Source of the DNA: an uncultured SAR116 cluster alpha proteobacterium
Lineage (GTDB): Bacteria; Pseudomonadota; Alphaproteobacteria; Puniceispirillales; Puniceispirillaceae
DNA: 64,000 nucleotides
Direction of reading: 5' to 3'
NCBI GenBank assembly: GCA_902547925.1
Contig: CACCQD010000002.1
Location: forward strand, 1-64,000
The notes beneath the pieces were generated by a model. The model searched no databases. It was given only the letters and a program-made list of their open reading frames with translations, and had not been told where the DNA came from. The position numbers and the translations under genes are program-made. The first letter of the stretch is position 1. Each line of letters begins with the position of its first letter. Shown in pieces: positions 61,656 to 64,000 of the stretch.

Positions 61656-61841
61656 TTAACTTTCGCATTTGTAGGTGTATCCTTGGGGGGTATCGTGAAA
61701 TACCGATTGAAGTGATTCAGCCATCTCGTGTGCACTTGCAACACATTGTTCTCTTGTTTGATACGGACCACGAGTGTCAGAGAAAACAACGCATTCACTA
61801 TCCGACATCAACAAACATCCCATTACTAAGACTTCAAACAT
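61656..61841 (-). CDS. Small exported Cys-containing hypothetical protein
   Basis: MFEVLVMGCLLMSDSECVVFSDTRGPYQTREQCVASAHEMAESLQSVFHDTPQGYTYKCES. Confidence 0.6.
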   Translation of the reverse strand: MFEVLVMGCLLMSDSECVVFSDTRGPYQTREQCVASAHEMAESLQSVFHDTPQGYTYKCES

Positions 61842-61922
61842 CGGCTTTTCCTCCTAATCAGCGGAACATTATGCGTTGTAAATAGCGTTCATAGCATGGA
61901 TCATTAATGGTACGATTAAGGC

Positions 61923-63272
61923 ATGGAAGCACTGAACGAACTTACCCAATCCATCGCATCTGAAATCTCATCTCAGGAGAGCCGATCACGTAAACGTTCA
62001 GCAGATGCCCAACACAACTTTGAATATGCGATTGAAACGATTCTTAAAGACCTCTGGAAGGCTGGTGCGATTAGCACAGAGCATGAATGTGGAATACACA
62101 GGCGTTCTAATTGGTACTCCATCACACCACGCTATCGTGATCCCAACCTTACATTCAAACAAACGATGGCCGTCTTTGATGGCATGATTGCGTTGGGAAT
62201 GATTGAGGTCACAAGAAGCGGCTTCTTTGATCGTGATACCGGTGTTGGCGATATCACCAAATACAGAGCAAGAGATAGATTGCTGGAGATGCTGGAGGAT
62301 GTTAAAGGCAATCCATTTACAGATAACAAGCCTGACTTGAACGCTGAGTGTATCATCCTTCGTGATATTGTTGAGGGTGTGCGCACTGTCAAACGTTACG
62401 ATGATGATGCAACCACTAAAGAGATGCGTGAGAACCTCTGTACCATCAACACTTGCCTAGCCAAACATTGGCCTGATCTCAGGATTAAGGATGAGCATTA
62501 CACTGCTTTACAAGAAAGGCTGATGTTAGATGAAGACAAGCAGCCAATAGATTTTACCCAACGCATCCTCACTCGTATCTTCTCTAATGGACGATTTGAT
62601 CAAGGTGGCAGGTTTTACCGTGCTTGGTGGCACAATGTGCCAAGTGAGTACCGCAAGTTCATCACAATAGATGGCAAGCGCACATGTGAGTACGACTACT
62701 CCCAACTGAACCCCCATATGGCTTACTTTATGCGTGGCAGAGAACTGGGCAGCGAAGATGCCTTCAGCAGGGTGTTTGACGGAGAACACAGGTCACTTGT
62801 TAAAGAGGTCTTCAATGCCATGATGCAAGCCTCTACACCACTTCTAAGGAAGCCTGATTGTATTGATCTCAGCGAAGTGGAGTTTGACTGGACCACTCTT
62901 AGGCAAGCTGTATTAGATGCCCATACACCATTGTCTGATGTCTTCTTTCAAGGTCATGGCAATCATCTCCAGTTCATTGATAGCTGTATCGCTGAAAAGG
63001 TCATGTTGCAGTTTGTGAGGTCAGATGATGAGCCAGTGCTGCCAGTTCATGACAGTTTCATCATGCATTACGTATTTGGTGATATGGGTGAATTGGAGGA
63101 AGCCATGCGAAGGGCATTCCACGATCACTTCAAGAAGGATATCAAAGTCAGTGAGGATATCGGGGTAATGCTACCATCCTCATTTGACGATAGGGAGTTT
63201 GACGATTTATCTGTTGAAGAGATAGCCATCGGACCGCCTGAGTACAGTCAGTGGAATGAGAGGAATTTCTGA
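61923..63272 (+). CDS. Putative replication-type protein with family-A-polymerase-like palm motifs
   Basis: 449 aa; N-terminal '...NWYSITPRYRDPNLTFKQTMAVFDGMIALGMIEVTRSGFFDRDTGVGDITKYRARDRLLEML' (Rep/wHTH-like); motif-A-like 'EYDYSQLNPHMAYF' (D258), motif-B-like 'HRSLVKEVFNAMM' (K294), 'LQFIDSCIAEKVM' then motif-C-like 'LPVHDSFIM' (D377). Confidence 0.6.
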   Translation: MEALNELTQSIASEISSQESRSRKRSADAQHNFEYAIETILKDLWKAGAISTEHECGIHRRSNWYSITPRYRDPNLTFKQTMAVFDGMIALGMIEVTRSGFFDRDTGVGDITKYRARDRLLEMLEDVKGNPFTDNKPDLNAECIILRDIVEGVRTVKRYDDDATTKEMRENLCTINTCLAKHWPDLRIKDEHYTALQERLMLDEDKQPIDFTQRILTRIFSNGRFDQGGRFYRAWWHNVPSEYRKFITIDGKRTCEYDYSQLNPHMAYFMRGRELGSEDAFSRVFDGEHRSLVKEVFNAMMQASTPLLRKPDCIDLSEVEFDWTTLRQAVLDAHTPLSDVFFQGHGNHLQFIDSCIAEKVMLQFVRSDDEPVLPVHDSFIMHYVFGDMGELEEAMRRAFHDHFKKDIKVSEDIGVMLPSSFDDREFDDLSVEEIAIGPPEYSQWNERNF

Positions 63273-63446
63273 TTGCTAAAGATAGTTCTCTTATCAGCAC
63301 TCGCCGTTGGCATCACACTGCTTGTCATACGTAAAGTGCCAAGACTGCGTTTATATGCACAACGGCTATTGCAAAATCCAATAGTGAGGACAATCCTGTT
63401 CAGAGGATTATGGCGATTGGTGCAGTTATTGATATTTAGGAGATAA
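63273..63446 (+). CDS. Small membrane/basic protein (TTG start), translationally coupled candidate
   Basis: MLKIVLLSALAVGITLLVIRKVPRLRLYAQRLLQNPIVRTILFRGLWRLVQLLIFRR*; starts at the base after the upstream TGA; its 3' end contains the RBS-like 'AGGAG' of the next gene. Not in the ORF track. Confidence 0.5.
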   Translation: MLKIVLLSALAVGITLLVIRKVPRLRLYAQRLLQNPIVRTILFRGLWRLVQLLIFRR

Positions 63447-63450
63447 GTAA

Positions 63451-63915
63451 ATGAGTTTGTATCGGGGCGGTTGTTCTTGTGGTGACTTAAGATACCACAT
63501 AAGCAAAGAACCCATATTCACTCAAGCTTGTCATTGCAGGCTATGCCAACGCCAAACAGCGTCTGCTTTTATTATTAGGACAATGATTGAGTCATCCCAT
63601 TTCCATGTTGATACGGGAGAATTAATTTGTGTGCACGGACCAACTGGTAGTGGAAGAGGCCAAAAGGTTTATCGGTGCGCTATCTGTAAAGTTCAAATCT
63701 TTAGTATTTTCAACAATAGCGATGTCATGACTTTTTTGAAGACGGCAACTTTTGATGAACCTGAACATTTTCCACCACAGGCGCATATTTTCACGAAGAG
63801 TAAACTCAGTTGGGTAAATTTGGATGGGGCTACTCCACGTTTTGAGAAATATTACAACAAAGAAGAACTGCTATCAAAAGACAGTCTTGCTAGAAGAAAA
63901 GCCATCGGCTGGTAA
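63451..63915 (+). CDS. GFA/CENP-V family protein
   Basis: 'GGCSCGDLRYHISKEPIFTQACHCRLCQRQTASAF...YRCAICKVQIFSIF'. Confidence 0.88.
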   Translation: MSLYRGGCSCGDLRYHISKEPIFTQACHCRLCQRQTASAFIIRTMIESSHFHVDTGELICVHGPTGSGRGQKVYRCAICKVQIFSIFNNSDVMTFLKTATFDEPEHFPPQAHIFTKSKLSWVNLDGATPRFEKYYNKEELLSKDSLARRKAIGW

Positions 63916-63955
63916 AACAGGAAAATCAGAGCCAACCCAATCTGTTGTAACACTT

Positions 63956-64000
63956 AACAATATACTACCCACACACACTGGCCCATGCATTGGTCAAAGT
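63956..64000 (-). repeat. Right copy of the imperfect inverted repeat (reaches window edge)
   Basis: AACAATATA (63956-63964) ... ACTGGCCCATGCAT (63977-63990), reverse complement of the 60622-60660 blocks. Confidence 0.65.

Overview
The window looks like a mostly high-GC alphaproteobacterial chromosome segment, plausibly a marine SAR116-like lineage (inferred from gene content, not tested). It is flanked by more AT-rich accessory DNA at both ends. Left end (1-3.8 kb): an O-antigen ligase/polymerase-like gene runs off the edge on the minus strand (absent from the ORF track because it has no stop inside the window), followed by a Wzz-like chain-length protein and a GNAT gene broken by an in-frame TAA. 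Core (3.8-58.6 kb): guaA, RsmB-like methyltransferase, guaB, rlmE, a MATE transporter, glnE, MFS, a thermonuclease-like protein, mgtE, a ScfR/RamB-like regulator divergent from aceA, glycerate kinase plus 2-hydroxyacid dehydrogenase, a BMP-type ABC importer, amtB/glnK, a LysR regulator, beta-carbonic anhydrase, pgi, a split aconitase-X pair, two DUF1330 paralogs and a CueR/DUF4396/multicopper oxidase cassette. Right end (58.6-64 kb): a decayed DUF262-HNH restriction-like gene, two tandem paralogs of a small exported Cys-containing protein (one frameshifted and missing from the ORF track), and a 449-aa protein whose DYSQ...K...HDS motifs suggest a compact family-A-polymerase-like palm behind a Rep-like N-terminus. 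That last gene is the best candidate for something undescribed. It sits between two copies of an imperfect inverted repeat at about 60.61 and 63.99 kb. No rRNA, tRNA or CRISPR array was recognised. All family assignments come from motif recognition by eye; no database search was run.
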